A DNA stretch of 64,000 nucleotides from Blastobasis lacticolella. Its lineage: Eukaryota > Arthropoda > Insecta > Lepidoptera > Blastobasidae. The position numbers and the translations under genes were made by a program. Location: assembly GCA_905147135.1 (NCBI GenBank), contig LR990064.1, forward strand, positions 13,162,001-13,226,000, in the 5' to 3' direction. This document shows positions 42,041 through 52,027 of this stretch, one piece after another. The notes beneath the pieces were generated by a model. The model was given only the letters and a program-made list of their open reading frames with translations, did no database searches and was not told the origin of the DNA. The stretch's first letter is position 1. Each line of letters begins with the position of its first letter.

Positions 42041-42529
42041 ACTTCCTATACAAAAAGTGCCGAGTAAAAATCTGTTTTTTTTTTTAAGTATTGCCGGTCC
42101 GGTTTTGATGCCCTTCTCTACAAGGATGTATTTGAGGGTGCTAAATGTAAATACTATACACATGTTGTTATTTGGCCATAGTCCACTTCCCCTACATACT
42201 TACCCAGTCTCCTTTGATAGTCTAGTAAAATTGCTAAGACCATACGGAGTAAAGAGTTTATTTTATCATTAATTAATTCGCATGATGTACATCTGATACG
42301 TACTGTCTCATATCTAGCCTGATAGGGATAGGAGCGAATCTATTATAGGATATTTCAAACATTTTGGGGATAAATTTTGGTAAAGGTTGCAACACTTGTA
42401 CTTTGAGTCTGTCCCTTTCGGGTATACGCGCATGTAATGTCCATTTAATTCTTGATCCTAGATTTGGACGCTTCTTGGATCTTGTGTAATTTAAACCTAC
42501 AAGGATCTTTTGGTACGTGGCCGTAAAAA
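42041..42529. other. Spacer, nothing recognised
   Basis: AT-rich sequence with a T run at 42074-42084. No supported gene. Confidence 0.45.
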
Positions 42530-42752
42530 CCTATCCCACGAAAGGGAGGTTATTGCCATAATCTCCACGCTAGGCAGGCGGGTTGGAGATTGCAGTGTTA
42601 TAAATATAACAATGGAAAACGCTGCTGCCCATTTTCCAGCCTACGGAGACTCTTACATCTTTTGCCTCGAAAACATTAGTCGCCTCGTACGACACCCACA
42701 AGTGTAAGGGGTTGGTGCTATTCTACTCTGCCGGACACCAAGCGGCCTAATC
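42530..42752 (-). repeat. Family R3 repeat, copy 7 (inverted)
   Basis: CCTATCCCACGAAAGGGAGG to CCGGACACCAAGCGGCC. The ATG tail end is missing. Confidence 0.75.
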
Positions 42753-43074
42753 ACGCTACATCCCCTAGTCCAATCGTTAAGGAGTTCTGTAGCTTCATTA
42801 TCATCATGATGACTCTCAGAAGCAAACACATGGGTCAATGTCTAACTTTCCTGCACTAAGAAGAATTATCATACTAAACAATCGGCGACTGATTTTAAGA
42901 AATACGATTATCAATTTTGATAGTTTGTCGCAAAAATGCACTGTCATGTCAGTTTCTGATTAGGTCAGACATTTGTACAGTCAAAGATACGAATTTAAAA
43001 CAATATAAAATGCATTAAAATTACTCGAGGGTCATTAATATATTGGAGGCAAGTAGCGTTGTTGAACAATCATA

Positions 43075-43480
43075 ATATAATAAATATACTTCCAAACGAT
43101 GATGCTGTTTTATAATAACTTCTATATTCACATTGCGTCTTGTTTTGCTTTCTGTACTCTTTCTGCTGTGCGTCATATACTTTTCATTAATTTAAACAAA
43201 CTTTTTTTAATTAATAATTAGTAATTTTATTTAAATGCCGTAAATCAATTATGATACGTTTGCTTATCTCGCTTCGGTTACACGCGCTGTAATAACTTTT
43301 CTGAAACATAAAGGATACATTATTTTGTGAGAACATTGTAGTATCTTCATCATCCGTTATTGTCCGTCCACAGTCAGTTTAGACTTAGTATTCCTTGGAG
43401 TAAACAGTGGAGAAGACCGAGTCAGAAAGCGGACCCTGGCAGAAGCCGGGATAAGCGCTAAGATGATTAGGATTTCTTGG
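43075..43480 (+). repeat. About 400-bp repeat, inverted copy of 61855-62265
   Basis: Shared blocks: ATTGCGTCTTGTTTTGCTTT, CGCTTCGGTTACACGCGCTG, AAAGGATACATTATTTTGTG, CATCATCCGTTATT, AGACTTAGTATTCCTTGGAG, CGGACCCTGGCAGAAGCCGG. Both copies join directly to a SINE family 2 body at the same point, so head and body moved together. Confidence 0.7.
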
Positions 43481-43483
43481 ACT

Positions 43484-43648
43484 AAACATTCAGGCGCCTG
43501 AATGTGTAACCATTACCCAATCTGGTCAGGTTCCCCTGACAATCACTCCACTATAATTATCTGATCTGCCAAATCCTGTATTACAGTCAAGGCGGACCCC
43601 GCGCCCCCGTGCGCGAGAGCACCACCGGGAAATTAGCGCCAAGATGTT
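43484..43648 (+). mobile_element. SINE family 2 body joined to a non-tRNA 5' part
   Basis: CATTCAGGCGCCTGAATGTG, TGGTCAGGTTCCCCTG, AGTCAAGGCGGACC and TTAGCGCCAAGATG. The tRNA-like head is replaced by the repeat 43075-43480. Confidence 0.65.
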
Positions 43649-43704
43649 TATTTTTTATTTCTTGGAGAAAACATGCCACCTGTTGCAAACTCGACACTCG
43701 ATAA

Positions 43705-43941
43705 TTAAGAATAGGTGGGAGATGTACTGCATTTGACACTAGCATTGAGGAGGTAGCATGAGTACTCGGCACCTTTTTGGTGCAAGAATACGCTTTGGTG
43801 GATTATATTGTCGAATCGATGGGCATATGGGGGTTTGTGAGATAGATCAACCATCGATTTAAAGAAGAAAGGGTGTAATCCCGCGCTGTTTTGTATATGT
43901 CCTGGTCGATGGTGGCCGCTTTTCATGAGGTGGTCTATCTG
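43705..43941 (-). CDS. Orphan ORF downstream of I29 gene, possible terminal exon
   Basis: Open from an acceptor-like CCTCTCAG (minus, about 43942) to a stop at 43705; the first Met is at 43926. Sequence features: basic start (IDHLMKSGHHRPGH), FFFKSMVDLSHKPPYA, then SVFLHQKGAEYSCYLLNASV and two cysteines (CYLLNASVKC). The copy at 49130-49335 differs by a 9-base in-frame deletion and several changes but stays open, which suggests past coding constraint. I recognise no family. It is not needed by the neighbouring I29 frame, which has its own stop. Confidence 0.35.
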   Translation of the reverse strand, partial: QIDHLMKSGHHRPGHIQNSAGLHPFFFKSMVDLSHKPPYAHRFDNIIHQSVFLHQKGAEYSCYLLNASVKCSTSPTYS

Positions 43942-44102
43942 AGAGGTTTTTATATTTACTAGCTAAGGCAATAAATACTATCCTTACCTAACCTTCCTCT
44001 AAAATCTGTCAAAACTGAAATTCCATAAAAAATATGGAAAAGGTAATTAAAATGGAAGAATCTGGAAAAGGTCTGCCAGAACACACATACTACAATACAT
44101 AC

Positions 44103-44444
44103 CTAACAAAGCCATGGGATACCATCCTTTGTACCACATTTCTTCTTATTATAAGGGTTAAATACGTAATCTTGATCAGTCAACTGGTTGAGCTTTGCAT
44201 GCGTCCCTTCTTCTTTTACAGCATAATTTTTTACATTATACTCTTTTAATTTATTCACGAAGTTCTCGTAATGTTTTTGTTTTACGTCGTCGCTTTCATA
44301 CGTTTTGGTGAAATCTTTCTGGTATTGCTCGAACAACTGTGGTGCTTCCTCTATGTCGTAGAATGGCACGTTTGTGGGCCACCCTATCCAGGGAGGAGCA
44401 GCCGCTGCTCCTGCCACGAGGGTTATGATGCACAGAATATTCAT
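44103..44444 (-). CDS. Secreted I29-type inhibitor, diverged single-exon member
   Basis: An intact 113-residue frame. Signal peptide MNILCIITLVAGAAAA, then a short Trp/Pro stretch (PPWIGWPTNVPFYDI), propeptide-like APQLFEQYQKDFTKTY, DVKQKHYENFVNKLKEYNVKN in place of ERFNIN, THAKLNQLTDQDY in place of the GNFD region, and a tail with two Cys (CGTKDGIPWLC) that could pair. It differs from the copy 1/2/A/B group in lacking the intron phase-1 exit and in this Cys tail. Likely a cysteine-protease inhibitor, but with so many changed motif positions that its target may differ. A decayed twin lies at 48635-48962. Confidence 0.7.
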   Translation of the reverse strand: MNILCIITLVAGAAAAPPWIGWPTNVPFYDIEEAPQLFEQYQKDFTKTYESDDVKQKHYENFVNKLKEYNVKNYAVKEEGTHAKLNQLTDQDYVFNPYNKKKCGTKDGIPWLC

Positions 44445-44850
44445 TACGCAGATCGAACAACAGCACTACTTGAAATGTGCCATCAGGAACGCCTTTATAT
44501 ATGCCGCGCTTGATAGTGTGGTCAATGGATTCGTATAGTGAGAGAGTTAACTACAGGTAATCATGATAAAAACTATGTTTCAATTACAATGCAATTACAA
44601 TCACATCTTGGGGTTGCATAGCAAAATGGCGGAATGTAGACTTTTGTCATTATTAACGGAGTTCAAAACTTCAAAAAACGAGAAGCTTCTATGTTGTATG
44701 TAGGTATTTTTTTTGTTTACGCCAATTGTGGGACGACCTTCAAAATTCATTTTTTGGTTAAAAAGGTCTGGCTGGATCTGATTATTGAAATCCTGAGAAA
44801 TCGAGGGAACCCACGACATTTATGGGCTTATAGAGCGTTAAGTCACTTTA

Positions 44851-46030
44851 ACATAGGACTGGGACTTTTGGGATATCAATCAGGACACTGTTCTCTACAT
44901 TTCCACCAATATTCAGCTTGTTATGTCAAATGTCCGGGTTTGGACAATTTTTTATCTAATTTTCCTGTATTTTCTTTCTTTATTGGGCTTTTAATCGGGT
45001 ATTACTTTAACTAAAATGTGTTGCTGTATTACAGTGGTCAAATGTGGCCGAAATAGTAAACAGACTTTTTTTATTAGGGCCGGTTAAATAATCGAAGGGA
45101 ATAGGATTTCCCCACGCACTACTAGTGGTATCATGCGGTTGTGCCATGGGACAGAAAGGAAAATATTGCCCTTTATATCACTGAGGTGAGATACGTAGGC
45201 TACAGCCGGAGGGTCGAAAAAAACCTTTATAATTAATTAAAATAAAATTTACAATAAAACTTAACGTAGAAACTAGTTCGAAGTATGAACATAGAATGAC
45301 TTAAATCTAAGTGAACTCGTGGTCGGCGACAATGCGATGTCAGCATCACGTGGCCGTCCACGGGTCGGCAAAATGCATCGGTTTGTAATTCCTGTCGATG
45401 AGGTGAGTGCTGCGTCTGCGGTCTTCATAGTGTAGGTTCGCAATATGTTCAAAGTTATTCTATTCATTACTATTGTGTGTGTGAGAGAGTGTGTATATAC
45501 GTTGGCTGGTCCAAACGTTTTTAGCCAACAGCTTGATATACTCGTACATCCTATTGTTTTAATTTTGGTATCGTTAAAAGGCAAATTTTATTACAAATTA
45601 ATTGCCCAAAAACCACTAGCCGGCGACCATTACTTATTTTTTATCGATTATTAAAAATAATATGTCTATCCCAAACAAATCCCTACTTTTAGGTTATATG
45701 GGAAGCATTACGTGACAAGATGTATTATGATGTCGTGTCGTGGTGTTTACGTGTAAAAAATGTCTTCTTGTTTTCTATCTTTCTTTCTTTCTTTCTTTAG
45801 ACATAGGTTAACATATAAAAAATCACTTGAAAATGTAATTAGCGCATTTTGTAATTTGTCCCTATCACATGTTAATATTATTTATTATACAACCGCATCT
45901 GCAGCGCTATAGATGCTTCTATCAAACAGCAGGTTTCCGACCACATATAAACTATACTGATCAAGTTCTGGCGCTGACAACTCACATTGAAAACAGATTT
46001 CACTACAACCTGAAATATTCCGCGGTATTC
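44851..46030. other. Spacer of the inverted pair, left part
   Basis: No supported gene. Low-complexity TTCTTTCTTTCTTTC at 45780-45798. A block at 45240-45640 with CCAAACGTTTTTAGCCAACA near 45510-45530 looks like a transposon end, but I cannot class it. Confidence 0.4.
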
Positions 46031-46034
46031 ATTG

Positions 46035-46290
46035 ACCGTGTGGTGTCCGGCAGAGTAGAATAGCACCAACCCCTTACACTCACGGGTGTCGTACAAGGCG
46101 ACTAATGTTTTCGAGGCAAAAGAACAAGAGTCTCCGTAGTCTGGAAAATGGGCAGCAGCATTTTCCATTGTTATATTTAACACTGCGATTTCCAACCCGC
46201 CTGCCAAGCGTGGAGATTATGGCAATAACCTCCCCTTTCGTGGGAGAGGCCCTAAGTCCTGCAGTGGACTGTTTCGGGCTGTGATGATGA
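46035..46290 (+). repeat. Family R3 repeat, copy 8
   Basis: GACCGTGTGGTGTCCGGC to GGGCTGTGATGATGA, full length. Together with 16284 it gives the cleanest family edges. Confidence 0.8.
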
Positions 46291-47565
46291 CTCATTGACC
46301 TTACTGCCGCTTATGAAACCGTTTTGGCGCCAGGGCCTCCTATGTAAGCTCCTGAAGGTAGTGCCCTCTCTCAAAATATACAGGCTTCTCAAGAACGCAC
46401 ATACCAATAGACCATTTCAGGTACATCTCGGTGAAAACACTAGCAGTGTAAGAGTGCTTAACAATGGACTTGCTCAGGGTTTAGTCTTAGCCCATCACTG
46501 TTGAATCTGTATATCCACGATCTACCTAACACTGCCTGTACGAAATTTGGATATGTGGATGATCTAGTCCTCGTTACACAGAGTGGAAGTATAGAGACTA
46601 CAAAAGCAACACTTTAAAGAGATTTGGACAACATTTTCACTCGGTGGCGCCTATGCCTAAATGCCACAAAAACCGAAGGCTCTTGTTTCCATCTCTCACA
46701 TAAACTGGCAAATAGAAAGATGGCGATGAGGTTCAGGGGCACTTTTCTGCAACATAATTTCCATCCTAAGTACCTGGGCGTGACCCTGGATAGAAGCCTA
46801 AATTTTGAACTTCATATAAACAAGATATCTGCAAAGTTGAAAACTCGTTACAGTGTTAAGCAAAAACTAACAGGCACAACCTGAGGAGCTAGAGCATCTA
46901 CGCTTCGAACCACTGCGCTATCGCTGGTCTATCCTGTGGCAGAGTACTGCGCTGCGGCCTAGCTAAACAGTTCCCACGTGTCAGCGGTTGATGTGCAACT
47001 GAACCACACAATGCGGTTAATCTCTGGATGCCAACCCCAACATACTGGCTGCCTGCGCTTAGTCACATAGCGCCTCCTTACTTACGCAGAGAGAAATGCC
47101 TCAGCCGGGAAATAGAAAAAATTAAATCGAACCTGATGCTACCCATTCACCAGGACCTCGACAATTTTAAAGTTTCCCGGCTGAAATCTCGTAAACCTCC
47201 GGCGCTCCAATTTCACAGTGCAGCACCTAAAGAGGATCTCTCTGACGCTTGGACTGAAGAGTGGGTATTGAGCCGATGCTCCCTTTAAACTGAACGTAAA
47301 ATAGCACCCAGCAGGCTTTAAGGAGACACGGCGCGTCTGGTGTCTGTTGAACCGAATAAATACAGGCATCGGAAACTATGCGTACCTATGGCACAAATGA
47401 GGTTGGTGCAAAGCAGCGGCATGCCAGTGCGGCTGCCCTGACCAGTCAATAAACCACATTATATTTGAATGTCCGAATACTAAGTACAGCGGGGAAGCGG
47501 AAGATTTTAAGTCCCTATCGGCCGAAGCTCTCACCTACTTGTAGAATTGAAAATTGAAAATTTAA
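46291..47565 (+). mobile_element. Degraded non-LTR retrotransposon, RT to C-terminus
   Basis: Pieces: LLKNAHTNRPFQVHLGE, GLAQGLVLA, a FGYVDDLVLV version of the RT catalytic box near 46540, FHPKYLGVTLDRSLNFELHI, a KTRYSVKQKLTGTT...LRTTALSLVYPVAEYCAA region, and a Cys-rich end (CGCPDQSINHIIFECPN). This layout fits jockey-superclade elements of a different subfamily from the 22-kb copy. Stops are frequent. Confidence 0.75.
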
Positions 47566-47925
47566 GTAGCAGTAGGAACTCATAAGCCATACGATAAATA
47601 AATAAATAATTTATTGATTTTATAAGTTGAAAAGTGTTCAGAGCGACCTCAAACATGAACCTAGACTTAGATAACCACCAACTACTGTCGCTCCAGAAAA
47701 CGTCATCAGGGTGAAGTCGTTTTCAAAATAATCACTATAAAAAGTAACTAAAAGTTGCAGGCTAGTGATTTTTGGTCAAGGAGTTTGTAGTACAATTTTT
47801 AAACATTAAACGATACAACAATTAAAATAAGCCGTTGGCTAAAAACTTACTATGTGTGCGAGTGTATGTGTCGGTATAAGTTCAATGCTAGCTCGACCTT
47901 TCTAACTCTAAATGTATTCCCGTGT
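47566..47925. other. Spacer
   Basis: AT-rich, no feature recognised. Confidence 0.45.
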
Positions 47926-48060
47926 AGTACAACCTGGACTTCTTCAAGATCTGAGTAAGAATAGGCTGTTTCTGGTTAGGTATGCTCCTCTTTGGCCCTA
48001 TCAACACGTACCATCAGCTAGTTAGGTGACGGTCAAATGATTCTCTAGTTGACTATGTAA
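47926..48060 (+). mobile_element. jockey-like 3' tail scrap
   Basis: AACCTGGACTTCTTCAAGAT, AATAGGCTGTTTCTGGTTAG, CCATCAGCTAGTTAGGTGAC: the last codons and 3' UTR of the 22.2-25.1 kb family. Confidence 0.65.
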
Positions 48061-48634
48061 GAAACCCACCTAGCTAGCTGCTGTAACCAAGAGGCCGAAG
48101 TCCAATGGACGCTTCTTAGATCTCGTATAATGTAAACCTACAATAATCTTTTGGCATGTGGCCGAAATCACAACTAACACCGCCTTGATTATCAGCTGCA
48201 CGAGGACTCCCAGAAGTAAACACATGATTATGAAAAAGTGACTTCACGCTCTATAAGCCCATAATTGTCGTGTGTTTCCCTCCCTTACTCAGGGTTTTCA
48301 TAATCAGATTCAGCCAGTTCTTTCAACCAAAAAATGAATTTTTAAAGTCGGCTTACAATTGGTGTCCACAAAAAATACCGCGCAACATAGAAGCTCCACG
48401 TTTTTTGAAGTTTTGAACTTTGTTAAAAATGGTAAAAGCCAACTTTTTAACATTTTGCTATGCAACCCTAAGACGTCATTGTAAATGCATTGTAATTGAA
48501 ATATTCTTATTATCATAATTACCTATATTTAACTCTCTTGCTACACAAATCCATTGACCACACTATCAAGCGCGGCATACATAAAGGTGTTCCTGATGGC
48601 ACGTTTCAAGTAGTGTTGTGGTTCGATCTATGTA

Positions 48635-48962
48635 ATGAATATTCTGTGCATCATAACCCTCTGCTGCTCCTCCCTGGGTGGGGTGGCCCACAAACGTGCC
48701 ATTCTACGACATAGAGGAAGCACCACAGTTGTTCGAGCAATACCAGAAAGATTTCACCAAAACGTACGAAAGCAACGACGTGAAACAAAAACATTACGAG
48801 AACTTCGTGAATAAATTATAAGAGTACAATGTAAAAAATTATGCTGTGAAAGAAGAAGGGACGCATGCAAAGATCGACGAGTTGACTGATCAAGATTACG
48901 TATTTAACCCTTATAAGAAGAAGAAATGTGGTACAAAGGATGGTATCCCATTGCTTTGTTAG
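48635..48962 (+). pseudogene. I29-type inhibitor pseudogene, twin of 44103-44444
   Basis: The same ATG and signal-peptide start (MNILCIITL), then a deletion that shifts the frame before VPFYDIEEAPQLFEQY. The propeptide part is then readable in another frame (FTKTYESNDVKQKHYENFVN) until an in-frame TAA where the twin has AAA, and on through THAKIDELTDQDY to the same CGTKDGIP-L-C tail and stop. Two lesions make it dead as a one-exon gene. Confidence 0.85.
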
Positions 48963-49129
48963 GTATGTATTGTAGTATGTGTGTTCTGGCAGACCTTTTC
49001 CAGATTCTTTCATTTTAATTACCTTTTCCATATTTTTTATGGAATTTCAGTTTTGACAGATTTTAGAGGAAAGTTAGGTAAGGATAGTATTTATTGCCTT
49101 AGCTAGTCAATATAAAATTCCTCTCAGAT

Positions 49130-49335
49130 GATTCCACCATCGACCAGGTCATCTCCAACCCAGCGCGAGATCACACCCTTTCTACTTTAAATCGCTGGCC
49201 GATCTATCTCACAAACCCCCAAGTTTCGAAAATATATTCTACCAAAGCGTATTCTTGCACCAAAATGGTGCCGAGTATTCATGCTACCTCCTCAATGCTA
49301 GTGTCAAATGCAATACTTCTCCTACCTATTCTTAA
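49130..49335 (+). pseudogene. Second copy of the orphan ORF
   Basis: Open stretch HHRPGHLQPSARSHPFYFKS, LADLSHKPP, then SVFLHQNGAEYSCYLLNASV and a final CNTSPTYS stop. It lies behind the I29 pseudogene exactly as 43705-43941 lies behind its I29 gene. It stays open despite a 9-base deletion, but no start or acceptor is certain, so status is unclear. Confidence 0.35.
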
Positions 49336-49536
49336 TGATTCTTGATGATATGATTTGGAGATCCATGCTGCCCGCGTCCGTAGGCGAAGCCCACTTTGAG
49401 CTTCATGGCTCTAGATACCCTACACGTGATCCCCGGGTATTGCAAAATGGACAGCACTCTCTCCGGTGGTAGGCTTTGGCCGTGGTTGGTCACCACCCTC
49501 CAGGCGAACGCGTCGTCAAGCGGCCCAGCCGTGTTT

Positions 49537-49624
49537 CGTTGCGGTGTCTGAAGTAGCCGTTGCGGTGTCTGAAGTAGCCGTTGCGATGTCTGAAGTAGTC
49601 GTTGCGGTGTCTGAAGTAGCCGTT
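49537..49624. repeat. Four tandem copies of a 21-base unit
   Basis: CGTTGCGGTGTCTGAAGTAGC four times with two single-base changes in unit 3. It lies in the 5' region of the jockey element. On the minus strand it reads as repeated N/D-GYFRHR peptides, which is an antisense artefact. Tandem repeats in 5' UTRs of non-LTR elements often act as promoter units; that role here is only a guess. Confidence 0.85.
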
Positions 49625-50298
49625 TAGGAGGATGGGTCTGGACAGTTGTGGTCGTTCTGCGTAACCGTTTTTTTCTTGATGCTCACCAATACCGAACCGG
49701 GTGCCTGGCTTCGGAAGGTAGCGGGATCCGAAGCACGGTGCCGCCGTTGGCTGATCATAGATAGTTGGGGACCCAAGTAGCTGGTTAGCCACAAGTCTAC
49801 TAGTGAAAGGGTGCCCCGCTATCTTACGAAAAATCACAGATTGCTCTACCTTGCCGGTTGGAGACCGGCAGGAAGGGCCAGGTGGCCAATCAGGGGGGGT
49901 TCGGTAGTAGCCGCGGTCTCCTCGTCAGGCACTTTCCTGTGCGTTATTGGTGAGCATGTTTGCTGCTAGACGGAGCGCCACCTCTTCTAACTGCCATCCT
50001 CCTAAAACAACCTTTTCACTCTCAAAACGATACTTAAAAACAAGAGAAACGTCAAACAGCGGCTGCACTCTCTCCCACTCAAAGTGCACCTCACTAACAT
50101 CCGAGGCTTGCTCTCAAATCTCGATGCAGTCCACTACCACCTTGAGACTGAAAAACCGCAGCTGCTGTTCCTCACTGAGACGCAGATAAAATGTCCGGTT
50201 GACGCGACGTACCTCAGCTATCCGGGGTATACTCTCGAGCAAAGACATCTGCATTCGGCGTCTAAGGAGCTTTGAGGGGTCTAGTTTCCCTATTCTTG

Positions 50299-50905
50299 GA
50301 CGGCTCGTCAATTCAGGCTGTGAAACAGTTTCGTTATCCGGGCCACGTTCTCACTGAGAATCTATCAGATAACCTAGACCTAGAGCGTGAGCGTAGAGCT
50401 CTCGCCGTGCGCTGCAATATGTTGGCGCGCAGATTTGCTATGTGCTCGAAGGATGTCAAAGTAACTATATTTAGAACATTTTGTCAATGTTTTATATACT
50501 TGCCAGCTCTGGACCAAGTACACCAGAAGGGCCTTTAGCATTCTTCGAGTTCAGTATAATGATGCATTTCACATCATGATGCGCCTACCAAGGTATTGCA
50601 GCGCATCGGAGATGTTTGCTCAAGCAGGGGTCCCTGACTGGATTGCTTCCATGTGGCGGAGGGTGCGTGACTCAGGTAACGAATTATTGCAACTAATCGC
50701 GTGTGACTGTAGGAGTCAGTTCTATAGGCATTGGCTTAGCGTGCACCAGAATGCAAACAAAAAATGACAAAAAGACTGTAGGTAAAGATATTATGCCTAC
50801 TCAATAATGTAATAATATAATATTATTTATTTTTATTTATTGTTATATTTAGTTTTAAGCTTCGTATTGTATTTTTATATGGGAGTTTTCCTGAAATAAA
50901 GAAAA
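50299..50905 (+). mobile_element. Second non-LTR element inserted in the jockey element
   Basis: The C-terminal part of a different RT: AVKQFRYPGHVLTENLSDNL, ERRALAVRCNMLARRFAMCS, then after a frame change YTCQLWTKYTRRAFSILRVQ, MRLPRYCSASEMFAQAGVPD. It ends in an AATAAAGAAAATTATT tail. The jockey sequence resumes just behind (GTGCAAATC at 50933 matches 22538). Confidence 0.8.
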
Positions 50906-51625
50906 TTATTATGCTTGCTGGATACAGGCCAAGTGCAAATCAGGATCAGGAGGATCAGGAGAATCAGGAGACGACTCGCTTATGTAACCGTCTAATAGAA
51001 GTGGCGGATGAAGCGGGGGAACATTACCCCGCGGCACCGTTAGTCATTCTGGGGGATTTCAATGCCCACCACCAAGAGTGTCTTTTCCCACTAGGTGACG
51101 GATCATGCTGGGAGAGAGGCGCGTAAACTAGCTCTGTCGCTAGATCTATTCAGCTGGTAAACTGTGCCACGAAGGTGACGGTGAAGGTGAAGATGACCTT
51201 CATACCGCCAATTGCTTAGACGTTCTGCTGAAAACTGATCCGGACAGGCAGTCAGTATCAGTTTCTGCTACACTAGGTACATCCAATCACTGTCTGGTTA
51301 AATCTGTATTCGTCTATTCCCGACCCAAGCAAAACCCATGCAACTCCCGACGGGTGTGGCGATACAAGTCAGCAGATTGGGATGAGATGCGTCACTTTTT
51401 TTCATCCTATCCTTGGCGGGAGGCATGCTTCTCTTCGGGCGATCCGTCGAATTGTGCTGAAGCTGTTACCGCGGTTATGCGGCAGGGTATGGAGTACTTT
51501 ATTCCGTATTCTGATGTAGCGATGGACGGCAAGTCTCGTCCATGGTTTGGTGCTGAGTGCACGTTCGACGTTCGAAAGCTCTGTGGGTTTCTTGCTACCA
51601 CGCACTTATTGTATGCTGATTTATA

Positions 51626-51879
51626 AATGTTAATGCTGATAACCGAAGGCTGATTTATTGCTTGATGAGGAGTACCATGCGGCTAGGCGCCCGTGTGAGT
51701 ACTGATTTAAAATGACTCTATAAATTACATTAACAATTATAAAGTAAAATGCTGCGCGCAGAATACACGCTGTACATTGTATAAAAGCAATTTGTTAAAT
51801 CAAATTCGAATAATTGACCATTTCATTTCATTCATTCATTTCATTTAATTATGCCACACAATTATGGAGTGAGGGCCCG
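51626..51879. other. Spacer
   Basis: AT-rich; TTCATTTCATTCATTCATTT simple repeat at 51822-51846. No gene. Confidence 0.5.
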
Positions 51880-51955
51880 GATTATATCAAGCGTCGCCGA
51901 CGCACCATGCGTCGCCGACGCAACCTGCGTCGCCGCGTCGGGCTGTCAAACGCTA
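51880..51955 (-). mobile_element. End fragment of the GCGTCGCCGACGC MITE family
   Basis: GGATTATATCAAGCGTCGCC then three GCGTCGCCGACGCA-like units, matching the right end of the element at 60165-60455 in reverse. Only about 75 bases are present. Confidence 0.65.
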
Positions 51956-52027
51956 GACTTCAACAGTTTAAACCATGGACTTAACCATGAACTTACTACC
52001 CAAAGGGACTGCGCACTGCTTTGACTT

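Larger units (their letters stand above)
43690..44850. repeat. Inverted-repeat arm (partner 48240-49335)
   Basis: The arm contains the orphan ORF, the I29 gene at 44103-44444 and about 400 bases upstream of it. The partner arm holds the same order on the other strand. The two I29 starts point away from each other, with about 4.2 kb of repeat-filled spacer. Confidence 0.8.
48240..49335. repeat. Inverted-repeat arm (partner 43690-44850)
   Basis: Matches the partner from the upstream sequence (ATAAGCCCATAA, near 48255) through the I29 pseudogene to the end of the orphan ORF. About 85-90 percent identity by eye with small indels, so the inversion-duplication is older than the A/B duplication. 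Confidence 0.8.
49450..51625 (+). mobile_element. jockey-like element, 5' part, split by another insertion
   Basis: 5' region (49450-50060) with a 21-base tandem repeat, then ORF2 start: LKVHLTNIRGLLSNLDAVHY, LLFLTETQI, YLSYPGYTLEQ (50060-50235). After the insertion at about 50300-50905 it resumes with LVILGDFNAHHQE (51040; intact GDFN), DRQSVSVS, TSNHCLVKSVF (SDH mutated) and MWRYKSADWDEMRHFFSSYP to about 51560. Same family as 22200-25152, but this copy preserves the 5' region. The RT half is absent. Confidence 0.8.

Noticed and set aside
44034..44249. ORF with a conserved twin at 48816-49031
   Set aside because: Both lie antisense over the I29 gene and its 3' flank; conservation follows from the inverted duplication.
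49490..49837. Repetitive protein with GYFRHRN units
   Set aside because: Antisense reading of the 21-base tandem repeat in a jockey 5' region.
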